From the NCBI RefSeq assembly GCF_023973145.1, contig NZ_CP099546.1, forward strand, positions 3,100,001-3,164,000: DNA of 64,000 bases, read 5' to 3'. The position numbers were made by a program, and so were the translations under genes. Every line of letters starts with the position of its first letter. Within the stretch, counting starts at the first letter, position 1. The DNA is from Natronosalvus vescus. Lineage in GTDB: Archaea > Halobacteriota > Halobacteria > Halobacteriales > Natrialbaceae. The notes beneath the pieces were generated by a model. That model searched no databases and was not told the DNA's origin. It worked only from the letters and a program-made list of their open reading frames with translations. Shown here piece after piece: positions 52,618 through 62,217 of the stretch.

Positions 52618-52779
52618 TTAGGACGCCGCCGGTAACATCGGGTAGAGAGAGCCGTCGTGTTCGACATCGCTGACCGAGTCGCCGTCCGGCGAACTGAATC
52701 TGTAGACGTGCGACTCGATGACGTGATCGTCGTCACGACACCCCTCAATACAATTTAGCGTGATACTATGCAGGGACAA
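52618..52779 (-). CDS. Possible small protein antisense to the psmA start
   Basis: A minus-strand frame of about 53 codons from TTG 52779 to TAA 52620-52618 uses haloarchaeal codons (GAC, GTC, CAC, TCG) and reads CIEGCRDDDHVIESHVYRF, SSPDGDSVSDVEHDGSLYP, MLPAAS. The acidic, balanced composition looks protein-like, with a CxxxC pair. There is no ATG, and the start overlaps psmA by 12 bases, so it could be the tail of a lost gene. I do not recognise a family. Confidence 0.4.
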   Translation of the reverse strand: MSLHSITLNCIEGCRDDDHVIESHVYRFSSPDGDSVSDVEHDGSLYPMLPAAS

Positions 52780-53523
52780 GCCCAACAGCAGGCGTACGAC
52801 CGCGGCATCACGATCTTCTCACCAGACGGCCGACTCTACCAGGTAGAGTACGCCCGTGAGGCGGTCAAACGTGGCACCGCGAGCATCGGCATTCGAACGG
52901 CGGGCGGTGTCGTCCTCGCCGTCGACAAACGGATTCCCTCCCCACTGCTCGAGGACTCGAGCGTCGAGAAAATCCACAAGGCCGACGACCACATCGGCAT
53001 CGCGAGCGCCGGCCACGTCGCCGACGCCCGCCAGCTCATCGACTTCGCCCGCAGACAGAGCCAGGTGAACCACCTGCGCTACGGCGAGCCAATCGGCGTC
53101 GAGACCCTCACCAAGACCGTCACCGACCACATCCAGCAGTACACCCAGGTCGGCGGGGCTCGCCCGTTCGGCGTCGCGCTCATCGTCGGCGGCATCGAAA
53201 ACGGCGAACCACGACTGTTCGAGACCGATCCGTCGGGAACGCCCTACGAGTGGAAGGCCCTCGCCGTCGGTGCCGAACGCGGTGAACTCCAGGGCTTCCT
53301 CGAGGAACACTACGACGAGGAGGCCGACCTCGACGGTGGCGTCGCCCTCGCACTCGAGGCCCTCGCCTCGGTCAACGACGATTCGCTGTTGCCAAACGAG
53401 GTCGGTCTGGCAACGATCGACGCCGAGACGGAGACGTTCGTCCAGTTCGAGGACGACGAAATCGAGACGTACCTCGAGGAGAACGAGTTGCTCGACACCG
53501 GCGAAGACGCTGACGACGAGTAA
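52768..53523 (+). CDS. psmA: Proteasome alpha subunit
   Basis: 251 residues, full length. The alpha ring of the 20S proteasome gates substrate entry; the N-terminal gating helix and box are [27 protein letters not shown]. Other landmarks are [33 protein letters not shown] and [33 protein letters not shown]. The C-terminal tail is acidic. It precedes the SBDS gene; CDC48, a likely unfolding partner, is encoded 2 kb on. Confidence 0.96.
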   Translation: MQGQAQQQAYDRGITIFSPDGRLYQVEYAREAVKRGTASIGIRTAGGVVLAVDKRIPSPLLEDSSVEKIHKADDHIGIASAGHVADARQLIDFARRQSQVNHLRYGEPIGVETLTKTVTDHIQQYTQVGGARPFGVALIVGGIENGEPRLFETDPSGTPYEWKALAVGAERGELQGFLEEHYDEEADLDGGVALALEALASVNDDSLLPNEVGLATIDAETETFVQFEDDEIETYLEENELLDTGEDADDE

Positions 53524-53545
53524 CCGACGCCGTCACCACTCCGTA

Positions 53546-53551
53546 TTTTTT
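53546..53551 (+). terminator. T-tract after psmA
   Basis: Six consecutive T, 23 bases after the psmA stop, fits the poly-T termination signal of archaea. Confidence 0.4.
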
Positions 53552-53666
53552 CGGCGACGTCCCATTGGCGTGTCCAGATACGACCGCGAGCACTCAGAAC
53601 GCGGTTCGAATCGGTTCATGCCAGTCGGCGTGTACGCTGAACACCACCGGTTCCACACGGGAAAGG

Positions 53667-53674
53667 TCTTTTAA
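53667..53674 (+). promoter_or_regulatory. TATA-like box of the SBDS gene
   Basis: TCTTTTAA lies 23-30 bases before ATG 53697; leaderless spacing. Confidence 0.5.
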
Positions 53675-53696
53675 CCGCCCGTGGATATCTTCGGGT

Positions 53697-54422
53697 ATGA
53701 TATCGCTTGACGAGGCAGTCACCGCGCGACTCGAGTCACACGGCGCGCGTTTCGAGGTGCTAGTCGACCCGGATGCAGCACTGTCGATCAAACGCGGCGA
53801 GTTCGATGGCGACCTCGAGGACGTGATCGCCGCCGAGGACGTCTTCGACAACGCCTCGACGGGTGATCGACCGGCCGAAAACGATCTCGAGGACGTCTTC
53901 GACACCACGGATCCCCTCGAGATCATCCCCGAGGTCATCACACGCGGGGAGATCCAAATTACCGCCGAACAGCGCCGTGAAATGCAAGAACAGAAGCGAA
54001 AGGAACTGATCACGACCATCTCGCGAAACGCGATCAATCCTCAGATGGACAACGCCCCCCATCCGCCCGAACGGATCGAGAACGCCCTCGAGGAAGCCGG
54101 GTTCACCGTCGATCCGATGGAACCCGCGAGCGAACAGGTCGACGACGCGCTGGATGCCCTCCGACCCGTGATTCCGATTCGGTTCGAAGAGATCACGATC
54201 GCCGTCCAGATCCCGCCGGAGCACGCCGGCAGCGCGCAGGCGAAGATCCGACAGTACGGTGACCTCGAGCGAGAGGAGTGGCAACCGGACGGCTCGTGGA
54301 TCGGCGTCATCACGTTCCCCGCCGGCTTGCAGAACGACTTCTACAACGTCGTCAACGAGAACACGAGTGGTGAAGCGGAAACCCAGATAGTCAGCGACAA
54401 AGACGAACTGAGCACCCGATAA
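53697..54422 (+). CDS. Ribosome assembly factor SBDS
   Basis: 241 residues from ATG 53697 ([16 protein letters not shown]). SBDS releases the anti-association factor aIF6 from the large subunit. Domain I is [32 protein letters not shown]; the conserved helix [38 protein letters not shown] is visible in slightly changed form; the C-terminal ferredoxin-like part is [26 protein letters not shown]. It has its own leaderless promoter. The adjacent FUN14-like gene is convergent. Confidence 0.95.
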   Translation: MISLDEAVTARLESHGARFEVLVDPDAALSIKRGEFDGDLEDVIAAEDVFDNASTGDRPAENDLEDVFDTTDPLEIIPEVITRGEIQITAEQRREMQEQKRKELITTISRNAINPQMDNAPHPPERIENALEEAGFTVDPMEPASEQVDDALDALRPVIPIRFEEITIAVQIPPEHAGSAQAKIRQYGDLEREEWQPDGSWIGVITFPAGLQNDFYNVVNENTSGEAETQIVSDKDELSTR

Positions 54423-54440
54423 AACGATTGGCGAACCGTC

Positions 54441-54773
54441 CTATCCGCGGTGGAACCCGATCATGAAGCCGGTCGCAAATCCGGCACCGACCGATAGCGT
54501 CGAGATCAGCGACTCGAGATAGCTCGCATCAGCTCGTTCCGAGGTACTAATCAGCCCCCGCGACAGTGCATCCCAGTCGACGATGAGAATCCCCTGTGAC
54601 TCGAGGTACCGGAAAATAACGAGCTGGACGCCGATGATGACGGCGATCAGTTTGGCAATCTTCTTGGCTGCAAATCCCATCAGCGCCCCGATCAGAGCGC
54701 CACCGCCGAACTCGAAACCGAGCGTCGTGAGATCGATATCGACCATCGTAGGGTGATTCGAGGCAGCCACCAT
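54441..54773 (-). CDS. FUN14-family membrane protein
   Basis: About 110 residues (start at ATG 54773, MVAASNHPTM; ATG 54746, MVDIDLTTLG, is equally likely). The FUN14 pattern is visible: TLGFEFGGGALIGALMGFAAKKIAKLIAVIIGVQLVIFRYLESQGI and a C-terminal LSVGAGFATGFMIGFHRG. FUN14 proteins have two or three membrane helices; in eukaryotes some act in mitophagy, but the archaeal role is unknown. Confidence 0.85.
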   Translation of the reverse strand: MVAASNHPTMVDIDLTTLGFEFGGGALIGALMGFAAKKIAKLIAVIIGVQLVIFRYLESQGILIVDWDALSRGLISTSERADASYLESLISTLSVGAGFATGFMIGFHRG

Positions 54774-54812
54774 GACTGTTGTGGTGGCCAACTGGTCACG
54801 CACCGATCAATT

Positions 54813-55076
54813 TCATCGGTTATGGGCGTGGCCGACGTACAACGCAAGGAGGTGTGCACCGAGCAATACGAGAAAGACGCCCGTTCGGAGGCCGTTCGAG
54901 AGGCCGATGACGAGTAACGGGAGATACAGAATCGGCAAGACGATTGCGACCCAGAAACTCGCCACGCGGAGGCGCTCTCGAATCGTCGGAAGCGACCACT
55001 CGAGATCGTTCTGGCCGTCGATAGTTCGGTGGTCTGTGGACTGTTCCCCGCCACGAGTCGACTGTGAATCCGACAT
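54813..55076 (-). CDS. Small membrane protein, unknown function
   Basis: 87 residues: an acidic 30-residue N terminus, a basic amphipathic piece (LPTIRERLRVASF) and two helices (FWVAIVLPILYLPLLVIGLSN, GVFLVLLGAHLLALYVGHA). It is 39 bases upstream of the FUN14-like gene on the same strand, probably an operon. No family recognised. Confidence 0.65.
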   Translation of the reverse strand: MSDSQSTRGGEQSTDHRTIDGQNDLEWSLPTIRERLRVASFWVAIVLPILYLPLLVIGLSNGLRTGVFLVLLGAHLLALYVGHAHNR

Positions 55077-55389
55077 TGAGTCACCAGTACCAGGTGAGTA
55101 ACCGACGTGACGCGATATATACCATCACGTACGTTTCACGCGATCAGTCGAAATTCACCGAGCTAGGATCTGCCACACGAGTTCGGCCACACGAAACGCC
55201 CGGCGAAATGACTGCTTGTACGCCCGACAGCAACCGTGTACGTCCACTATGCGAAAACCAGCCAGCTCGAGGAATCGATCAGCCGTCGGTGGTACCGTTC
55301 GGTCAGCTATGCACTGGGTAAACTGTTTACGGAATAATCGAGCGACGCCCAATCGAAATGCCGTACGGACGAAAGCTGGTAAGCCCAGC
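55077..55389. other. Intergenic stretch before the CDC48 gene's 3' end
   Basis: No well-supported gene. A minus-strand frame of 65 codons (55352-55155; RFLELAGFRIVDVHGCC) has no clear start or family, and I treat it as unresolved. Confidence 0.4.
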
Positions 55390-57621
55390 TTACTGGAACC
55401 CGATTCGGCTGCCCCGTCGCCCCGTTCCAGGTTCGACGGCCCTGGTGCCGCCTCTGAACTCCTGTTCGATCTGTTCGTAGTACTCGAGGATGTCGTCGGT
55501 GATCGTCGGCCGGACGTTCTCCATCGCCTGGCGGAAGTGACGCATCTCGACCAGGTCGGCGTCCTCTTCCTCCCGAAGCGCTTCGATCGCTGCCTCGCGG
55601 GCGATCGACTCGAGGTCGCTACCGACGTAGCCCTCGGTGATCTCGGCGATCTCGCGGAGGCTCACGTCCGCTGCCAGTGGCGTGTCCTCAGTGTGGATCT
55701 CGAGGATGCGCTCGCGGCCCTCGGTGTCCGGTTCGCCTATCATGACCAGGCGATCGAACCGACCCGATCGCAGTAATGCAGGGTCGATCATGTCCGGGCG
55801 GTTCGTTGCACCGATGACCATCACGTTCTCCATCTCCTCGAGGCCGTCGAGTTCGGTCAGCAACTGGTTGACGACCCGTTCGGAGACGTTGCTGCCGACC
55901 TCGCCGCCGCGGCCGGGTGCGAGGGAGTCGAGTTCGTCGAAGAAGATCACCGTCGGTGAGACCTGCCGGGCCTTCCGGAAGGTCTGTCGGATGGCCTTCT
56001 CGGACTCACCGACCCACTTACTGAGTAGCTGGGGTCCACGAACCGAGATGAAGTTCGCGTTGGTCTCGTTGGCGACGGCTTTGGCCATCAGCGTCTTCCC
56101 GGTGCCTGGCGGTCCGTAGAGTAAGACCCCGGCTGGCGGGTCGATTCCCATCCGTTCAAACTTCTCGGGGGTGCGAAGCGGCCACTCGACGGACTCCTGT
56201 ACCTGCTCTTTGGCGGCGGTGAGCCCGCCGACGTCGTCCCAGCTCATCTTCGGCAGTTCGACGAGCACTTCGCGCATCGCCGACGGCTCAACCTCGGCGA
56301 GCGCCCCGCGGAAGTCGTCGCGTTTGACGATCATCCGGTCGATGAGGCTTGGTGGGATGTCCTCCTCGTCGAGATCGATCTCGGGGAGGTATCGGCGCAG
56401 CGCTTTCATCGCTGCCTCCTTCGTGAGCGACTCGATGTCGGCTCCGACGAAGCCGTGGGTTTCGTCCGCGAGGTGACCCAGGTTGACGTCGTCGCTCAGC
56501 GGCATCCCGCGGGTGTGGATCTGGAGGATCTCCTCGCGACCGACCTCGTCCGGAACCCCGATTTCGATTTCGCGGTCGAACCGGCCAGGCCGGCGGAGTG
56601 CGGGGTCGACGCTGTCGACGCGGTTGGTTGCCGCGATGACGATGACCTGTCCTCTGGCCTCGAGACCGTCCATCATCGTCAGCAGCTGGGCGACGACACG
56701 GCGTTCGACCTCGCCAGTGACGTCCTCGCGTTTGGGAGCGATGGAGTCGAGTTCGTCGATGAAGATGATCGCAGGGGACTCCTCACTCGCGTCCTCGAAG
56801 ATTTCTCGCAGTTGCTGTTCGGACTCGCCGTAGTACTTCGAGATGATCTCCGGGCCAGCGATAGAGAAGAAACTGGCCGAGGTCTCGTTGGCGACCGCCT
56901 TGGCGAGCAACGTCTTCCCGGTACCCGGCGGCCCGTGCAACAGGACACCCTGTGGCGGCTCGATTCCCAGTTTCTTGAAGATCTGGGGATGTTTCATCGG
57001 CAACTCGACCATCTCGCGAACGCGCTGAATCTCGCCCTGGAGGCCCCCGATGTCCTCGTAGGTGATGCCGCCGCCAGTCTTCTCGAAGCCCGAAATCGGC
57101 TCCTCACGGAGTTCGACATCGGTGTCCTCGGTGATGAGGACGACGCCGTCCGGCTCCGTTTCGACGGCGATCAAGGGGATGGCCTGGCCCGGCGAGCGCA
57201 TGAACGGATGGTTCGTCGAACTCATCACGGGAACGATGTCGCGGCCGACGACGGGTCGCTTGAGGATCTGGCGTTTGACCATGCCAGCGGCGTCCGAGCC
57301 GAACTGGACGGACGCCTCCTCGGGCGGGGCCAACACCAGGGTCTCTGCTTTCGTCGCTTCGGCTTTCCGGATCGTCACGCGTTCGCCGATGCCGACGTCC
57401 GCGTTCTGTCTGGTGAATCCGTCGATTCGAACGGTGTCGGTGTTCCAGTCCTGTCGGTCAGCACGCCACACCTTGGCAGCGGTCGTTTCGGATCCCTCGA
57501 TCTCGATGATGTCGCCCGGACTCAACTTCAGATGAAGCAGCGTGTCCGGGTCGAGACGGGCAATACCACGACCCGAGTCGTTCGGGTACGCTTTCGCGAC
57601 CTCCAGTTGCACTTCGTTCAT
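55390..57621 (-). CDS. CDC48/p97-type AAA ATPase
   Basis: 743 residues from ATG 57621 ([17 protein letters not shown]). An N domain (about 1-190; double-psi barrel, [21 protein letters not shown]) precedes two AAA+ domains, D1 and D2. Each has GPPGTGKT (about 229-237 and 502-510), a Walker B ([24 protein letters not shown]) and a second-region arginine block. The enzyme unfolds or extracts substrates with ATP, feeding the proteasome. The D2 pore residues are standard. This is one of the CDC48 paralogues typical of haloarchaea. Confidence 0.95.
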   Translation of the reverse strand: MNEVQLEVAKAYPNDSGRGIARLDPDTLLHLKLSPGDIIEIEGSETTAAKVWRADRQDWNTDTVRIDGFTRQNADVGIGERVTIRKAEATKAETLVLAPPEEASVQFGSDAAGMVKRQILKRPVVGRDIVPVMSSTNHPFMRSPGQAIPLIAVETEPDGVVLITEDTDVELREEPISGFEKTGGGITYEDIGGLQGEIQRVREMVELPMKHPQIFKKLGIEPPQGVLLHGPPGTGKTLLAKAVANETSASFFSIAGPEIISKYYGESEQQLREIFEDASEESPAIIFIDELDSIAPKREDVTGEVERRVVAQLLTMMDGLEARGQVIVIAATNRVDSVDPALRRPGRFDREIEIGVPDEVGREEILQIHTRGMPLSDDVNLGHLADETHGFVGADIESLTKEAAMKALRRYLPEIDLDEEDIPPSLIDRMIVKRDDFRGALAEVEPSAMREVLVELPKMSWDDVGGLTAAKEQVQESVEWPLRTPEKFERMGIDPPAGVLLYGPPGTGKTLMAKAVANETNANFISVRGPQLLSKWVGESEKAIRQTFRKARQVSPTVIFFDELDSLAPGRGGEVGSNVSERVVNQLLTELDGLEEMENVMVIGATNRPDMIDPALLRSGRFDRLVMIGEPDTEGRERILEIHTEDTPLAADVSLREIAEITEGYVGSDLESIAREAAIEALREEEDADLVEMRHFRQAMENVRPTITDDILEYYEQIEQEFRGGTRAVEPGTGRRGSRIGFQ

Positions 57622-57834
57622 GATTGGGGGTAGACGGGGATGTTCCTGAATCCGACTCGCCGTCGGATAGGTTTTTTGCTCGCACTGGTTTTCACCTGTG
57701 CTAGATGCTGTCACATGTAACTGGGCGAGGGAAGTACATAGATGTACCGACCTCGGTCGTTTTTCGAAATGAGCAATGGTACCTATGACGGGGAGAGTGA
57801 TGGCTTTTTACCCTCACCGCTCGCCGATGTAGCT

Positions 57835-59190
57835 ATGACGACACGCCAGCTCGTCTTCGACGGTCGAATGGGTGCCAGCGGCGACATGCTGCTCGCAACC
57901 CTGCTCGAGGTTGGTGCCGATCCGGCTGTCCTCGAGCCCGTCGAGGACGCGCTCGATCTCGAGTATTGGATCGGGACGACGACGAAGTGTGGGATTCGCG
58001 CGAAGACGGTCGACGTCGTATTGGCCGGCGATCACGAGCGTGGCGATGGAGACGCCGACGGTGACGCAGAGACCGGGCACGAGGGGCACGGCCACGAAGG
58101 ACATCACCACGATGGCCACGACCACCACAGCGACGACGAGCCAGGCCACTCACACAGACACGATCACACGCACACCCACGCCGAAGGCCACGGCCCACAC
58201 CGCAGCTACCGCGAGGTCTGTACGATCGTCGAGGAGATGGGCCTCGAGCCGCCCGTCGAAGCCGACGCACTCGCCATCTTCGAACGGCTCGGCGAAGCCG
58301 AAGCCGCCGTTCACGGCACCGATCTCGAGTCGATACACTTCCACGAAGTTGGCGCGGACGACGCCATCGCCGACGTCGTCGGTTCCGTCGCGCTCGTCCA
58401 CGATCTGGACGTCGACCGCGTCTCGACCACTCCCGTCTCGGTCGGCGGTGGCACCGTGTCGATGAGTCACGGCGAGTATCCGATTCCAGCGCCGGCCGTC
58501 CTCGAGATCGCCGAACGAGCCGACTGGGAGATCAGCGGCGGCCCCGTCGAGGCCGAACTGTTGACGCCGACCGGGGCAGCCATCCTCGCCCACGTCGCCG
58601 ACGGCGTCGAGGGCGTCCCGCCGCTTTCGGTCGACTTGTCCGGCTACGGTGCCGGCGGCTACGACCTCGACCCGCACCCGAACGTCCTTCGGGCGATCGT
58701 CGGCGAGGCTCGAGGCACCCTTCAGCGGGACGACATCGCCGTCCTCGAGACGAACCTCGACGACGTGGCACCCGAGGTACTCGGCGGCCTCCAGGAGACG
58801 CTCGCCCCGGCCGGCGCTCGAGACGTCTCGATCGTGCCGGTGACGATGAAGAAATCCAGGCCGGGCCACCTGGTGAAGGTGATCTGCAAGCCCGAAGATC
58901 GCGAGCGCGTGGCCAGAAAACTGGCCGAGGAGACGGGGACGCTCGGGATTCGCGACGCGGGCGTCACCCACCGCTGGATCGCCCAACGAGAATTTGAGAC
59001 GGTCTCCCTCGAGCTCGACGGGAATCGATACGACGTGTCGGTGAAGGTAGCGAGCGACGAGGACGGGGCGGTGTACGACGTGAGCGCAGAGTACGACGAC
59101 GTGGCGGCCGTCGCCAGCGAAACCGGGCTGAGTATCCGGTCGATCGCCAATCAGGCTGAACGTGCGTACGACGAGGCGGACGACCGCTGA
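57835..59190 (+). CDS. larC: Nickel-pincer cofactor biosynthesis protein LarC
   Basis: 451 residues from ATG 57835 (MTTRQLVFDGRMGASGDM). LarC inserts nickel into the pincer nucleotide cofactor of lactate racemase and related racemases. Landmarks are LVFDGRMGASGDMLLATLLEVGADP, FHEVGADDAIADVVG, GGGTVSMSHGEYPIPAPAVLEI and NLDDVAPEVLGGLQE. A His-rich loop (about residues 76-122; HHHDGHDHH, HSHRHDHTHTH) could bind nickel. In Lactobacillus two LarC forms arise by frameshift; here one unbroken frame is seen. LarA, LarB and LarE are not in the window. Confidence 0.93.
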   Translation: MTTRQLVFDGRMGASGDMLLATLLEVGADPAVLEPVEDALDLEYWIGTTTKCGIRAKTVDVVLAGDHERGDGDADGDAETGHEGHGHEGHHHDGHDHHSDDEPGHSHRHDHTHTHAEGHGPHRSYREVCTIVEEMGLEPPVEADALAIFERLGEAEAAVHGTDLESIHFHEVGADDAIADVVGSVALVHDLDVDRVSTTPVSVGGGTVSMSHGEYPIPAPAVLEIAERADWEISGGPVEAELLTPTGAAILAHVADGVEGVPPLSVDLSGYGAGGYDLDPHPNVLRAIVGEARGTLQRDDIAVLETNLDDVAPEVLGGLQETLAPAGARDVSIVPVTMKKSRPGHLVKVICKPEDRERVARKLAEETGTLGIRDAGVTHRWIAQREFETVSLELDGNRYDVSVKVASDEDGAVYDVSAEYDDVAAVASETGLSIRSIANQAERAYDEADDR

Positions 59191-59249
59191 GCGCTCGAGA
59201 AATCACGGGAAACAGTCCGATTCCGTTCCAGGCGAATTCTCAATAAACC

Positions 59250-59993
59250 TCAGTCGCCGTTCCGATGTTCGTCGAGGGCTTCCTCGATCGACAGCTCACC
59301 GCTCGCGACCCGCCGGGCGAGCGCTTCGTCGATCGCTCGATTCGTCTCGCTACGCTCTCTCGAGCGATCCTTGATCACCTGTAGCTCGCCGGCAGTTGGC
59401 TCGATCTCCCGCGTCTCGATCGGGTCACCCTCGCGACGGGCGATATTCGCCGCGGCGAGGACGTCCCCCATGCCGCGTGCACCGGTACCGAGGTACGGCG
59501 TGGTGCCGGTTTCGTCGACCAGTTCGACCCGAACGGCCTCGAGTTCGTTGATCAGGGTCGCGCTCTCGAGGCGGGCACCATCGCCGATTCGCACCACGGG
59601 GTCGGCGGCATCGACGGCCTGTATCTCTCCCCGGATGACGTCGACGGCGTCGGCAATCGGTACCTGAAAGGCGGCTATTACCGTCTCGCCAGCGAGCACG
59701 GCGATACCGGGTTGGCGACCCGGGTCGACGCCGATAACCGTCCGCCCGTCGCCACCGCGGAGCGTGCCGAGGGCCTTGTCGACGGCCAGACGCGGGTCGT
59801 CCGGATCGGCGACGATCGTCGGGACGCCGGCATCGTCGAAGTCCTCGGCGTGTTCTGCCCCGGTGAGCACGACCGCCGTCTCCGACGGTAACGGGTCGTC
59901 GATCTCGATGGTCGTGAACGTGGTTCCCCGGTCGCGAAGCTCGTTCACGACACCGTGGTACACTTCGAAGTCTGCGGTGGCGACGACGATCAC
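59250..59993 (-). CDS. RNase-H-fold (RuvC/YqgF-like) protein
   Basis: 247 residues. An N-terminal alpha/beta region (about 1-85) resembles a receiver-like or DNA-binding piece. A central motif VIGVDPGRQPGIAVLAGE has the first Asp of the RNase H fold with the G-x-D-P-G signature of RuvC/YqgF-type proteins, and the remaining carboxylates may be in IGDGAR and later. The C-terminal helical tail is charged. Members are often called predicted nucleases of unknown substrate. It is divergent from radB, 126 bases away, a hint toward DNA metabolism. Confidence 0.8.
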   Translation of the reverse strand: MIVVATADFEVYHGVVNELRDRGTTFTTIEIDDPLPSETAVVLTGAEHAEDFDDAGVPTIVADPDDPRLAVDKALGTLRGGDGRTVIGVDPGRQPGIAVLAGETVIAAFQVPIADAVDVIRGEIQAVDAADPVVRIGDGARLESATLINELEAVRVELVDETGTTPYLGTGARGMGDVLAAANIARREGDPIETREIEPTAGELQVIKDRSRERSETNRAIDEALARRVASGELSIEEALDEHRNGD

Positions 59994-60119
59994 ACCGCTC
60001 GTTCGTTCTCGATCGAATAAAACGTGTCCGTCCCACTGTCCGTGCTCGAGCCAGCGGAAATTCGACAGCGCACAGATCGGTACCGGGGGCTTTTTGCGTG
60101 GTACGTTCGAACGACGACT

Positions 60120-60818
60120 GTGAACGACGAGTCGATTCCGACCGGCTGTAGCCCGGTCGATGCGTTACTGTCGGGCGGGTTCGAACGCGGTGCCGTTACG
60201 CAGTTGTACGGCCCACCGGCTGCGGGGAAGACGAATCTGGCGCTGTCTGCCGCCGTCGAAACGGCGGCGGCGGGAGGCACCGCCGTCTACATCGACACCG
60301 AGGGCGTTTCCGTCGACCGGTTCGAACAGCTGCTTCAGGCCCGCACAGACGACGTCGAATCCGTGGCGTCGCGGATCATCATCGAGGACGCCTACGATTT
60401 CGCTGAGCAGGCCGAGGCCGTCAGGGACGCCGAGGAGTTCGCGACGCAGGCCGACCTGATCGTCCTCGACAGCGCAACCGGCTTCTACCGACTCGAGCGA
60501 GGCGAAGACGGGGAAGCCGGCGACGCGCTCAGACAGGTGACCAGTCAGATCACCCACCTGCTCTCGCTGGCGCGCAAACACGACCTCGCGGTCGTGATCA
60601 CGAATCAGGTGTACGCCGACCCCGACTCCGACCGGACGCGTCCGCTCGGGGGGAACACGATGGAGCACTGGACCGGCGTCGTCGTCCGCCTCGAGCGCTT
60701 CCGCGGCGGAAACCGACGGGCGACGCTGACCAAACACCGGTCGAAGGCGGCCGGCGAATCGGTCACGTTTCGGATCACCGGCTCGGGCGTCGAAGGAAGC
60801 GACGAGAGGACTGTATAG
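60120..60818 (+). CDS. radB: DNA repair and recombination protein RadB
   Basis: 232 residues from GTG 60120 (reads MNDESIPTGCSPVDALL). A short RecA-fold paralogue of RadA: Walker A GPPAAGKTNLALS, Walker B LIVLDSATGF and the loop ITNQVYADPDSDRTRPLGGNTMEHW. RadB lacks the N-terminal domain of RadA and supports recombination as an accessory. A TTTTTGCG stretch lies near the start. No neighbouring recombination genes. Confidence 0.92.
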   Translation: MNDESIPTGCSPVDALLSGGFERGAVTQLYGPPAAGKTNLALSAAVETAAAGGTAVYIDTEGVSVDRFEQLLQARTDDVESVASRIIIEDAYDFAEQAEAVRDAEEFATQADLIVLDSATGFYRLERGEDGEAGDALRQVTSQITHLLSLARKHDLAVVITNQVYADPDSDRTRPLGGNTMEHWTGVVVRLERFRGGNRRATLTKHRSKAAGESVTFRITGSGVEGSDERTV

Positions 60819-60905
60819 CGTCGCTAAACGAGCGCATGAATTGGCAGAAAACGGTGTTATGGAGGTGTACCACCCGGAGCGGAGCTTCGACGCCGGTCTG
60901 GTGAG

Positions 60906-62063
60906 TTAGAGTTCGTTGAGCTTTCGTAACAGCTGTCCGCGGTATTCCTCGTCGCTGCGGACGCCTTTGAGCTCGAGGACGTTTCGCTCGAGTTTGTCCA
61001 GGGCGACACGGAACGCGTTTTCAGCGCCGTAGCCCTCGCCGGAGCCGGCTACCTGTGACTTGTTCGTCCGGAGTCGAATCTGACACTGGATCAGTGGGGT
61101 GCCACGAAGCTTCTCTTTGTGCTCGTGGAACCGGACGTGTGCGTGGTGAACCTGCATGTCGGCGTACTTGTCGGCGACCTGCTCGATGCTCTGGACGACT
61201 GACTCCCGCGTGATGGTGTCCATGAGCGAGATGTTCGTGATCTGGACGTCCATGTGCTCTTCCTCAGTGAACGTCAGCGCTCGGAGGACGTCCGTCTTCG
61301 TGACGACGCCCTCGATGACCCGGTCGTCGTCGTCGGGCGTCACGACCAACCCGGCGTAGTCGTGCTCGAGCATCGTCTCGACAGCCTCTCGAGCGGTCGC
61401 ATCCGCCGTCGTCGTCACCACGGGGCTGTTCATGATATCGTAAATCGGGACGTCCAGCATCCGCTCGTTGTCGCCGACGCGGTCGCCCGTCGTCATGCGC
61501 TCGTTTTCGCGGATGACGAAGTCGGCGATGTCGTGGGTCGTGACGACGCCCGTGAGGTAGCCGTTCTCGTTGACGACGGGAAGCCGGGAGATGCCGTGTT
61601 CGCGCAGGTGATTGATCGCCTTGCCGATACCGTCGTCCTCGGCGAGGCGTATCGGATCGTCGGTGTAGATATCGGCCACGGTGAGCGCGTCGAGGTTCTC
61701 GAGGACGGCGGTGAGCAGGTCGTCTTCGGTGATGACGCCCCAGAGCTCGTCGTGTTCGAACACCGGCGCAACCTTTGTGTTCCCCTCGACGAGCATTCGG
61801 GCGACCTCCCGAATGTCCTCGTTTCGGTCGACCTTCGGGGACGGATCGTTCCGGCTCGGTTTGATCAACGCACCGACTTTCGCGTCGTCTTCGACGTGAG
61901 ACTGGAGCACCTCTCGCTCGCTGATGACGCCCGCGTAGTCTCCGTCATCGGTGACGATCAGCCCTTTCGGGTTGCCGTTTTCGAAGGTAGAACGGACTTT
62001 CCCCATTCGCGTACCGACGTCGACTTCGATATACTCCGTGGTGGCGATATCAGCGATATTCAT
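60906..62063 (-). CDS. Four-CBS-domain protein with an HPF-like C terminus
   Basis: 385 residues. Four CBS motifs in two Bateman pairs cover about 1-275: TRMGKVRSTFENGNPKGLIVTDDGDYAGVISEREVL, then MLVEGNTKVAPVFEHDELWGVITEDDLL, HLREHGISRLPVVNENGYLTGVVTTHDIA and MLEHDYAGLVVTPDDDDRVIEGVVTKTDVL. The last 110 residues are a beta-alpha module ending CQIRLRTNKSQVAGSGEGYGAENAFRVALDKLERNV, similar in order to the S30AE (HPF/RaiA) ribosome-hibernation domain. CBS pairs bind adenine nucleotides, so an energy-sensing ribosome factor is plausible but inferred. Confidence 0.85.
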   Translation of the reverse strand: MNIADIATTEYIEVDVGTRMGKVRSTFENGNPKGLIVTDDGDYAGVISEREVLQSHVEDDAKVGALIKPSRNDPSPKVDRNEDIREVARMLVEGNTKVAPVFEHDELWGVITEDDLLTAVLENLDALTVADIYTDDPIRLAEDDGIGKAINHLREHGISRLPVVNENGYLTGVVTTHDIADFVIRENERMTTGDRVGDNERMLDVPIYDIMNSPVVTTTADATAREAVETMLEHDYAGLVVTPDDDDRVIEGVVTKTDVLRALTFTEEEHMDVQITNISLMDTITRESVVQSIEQVADKYADMQVHHAHVRFHEHKEKLRGTPLIQCQIRLRTNKSQVAGSGEGYGAENAFRVALDKLERNVLELKGVRSDEEYRGQLLRKLNEL

Positions 62064-62090
62064 CGTTCCGCGTGGACGTACTCCGGCCGG

Positions 62091-62100
62091 ACTATTTAAC
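62091..62100 (-). promoter_or_regulatory. TATA-like box of the CBS-HPF gene
   Basis: On the minus strand GTTAAATAGT is 28-37 bases before ATG 62063. Confidence 0.45.
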
Positions 62101-62217
62101 GTACCGACCTGCGGGATATGCTGCCGGGAACGCGACAGACACGGCTACGAGTTCGTGAGGAAGTGGCGGCTGACGGAGCTCAAGAGCCGTACAGCGGTCG
62201 CTCTCTCGAGTGACCAC

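Noticed and set aside
53596-53616. GGTTCGAATC-like word resembling a tRNA T-loop
   Set aside because: No acceptor, D or anticodon stems can be formed around it; no tRNA was found anywhere in the window.
56455-57633. Plus-strand frame over the CDC48 gene
   Set aside because: It mirrors the AAA ATPase sequence and has no domain of its own.
60828-60902. Protein-like tail (HELAENGVMEVYHPERSFDAG) between radB and the CBS gene
   Set aside because: Only about 30 codons, no start, out of frame with radB; cannot be supported as a gene.
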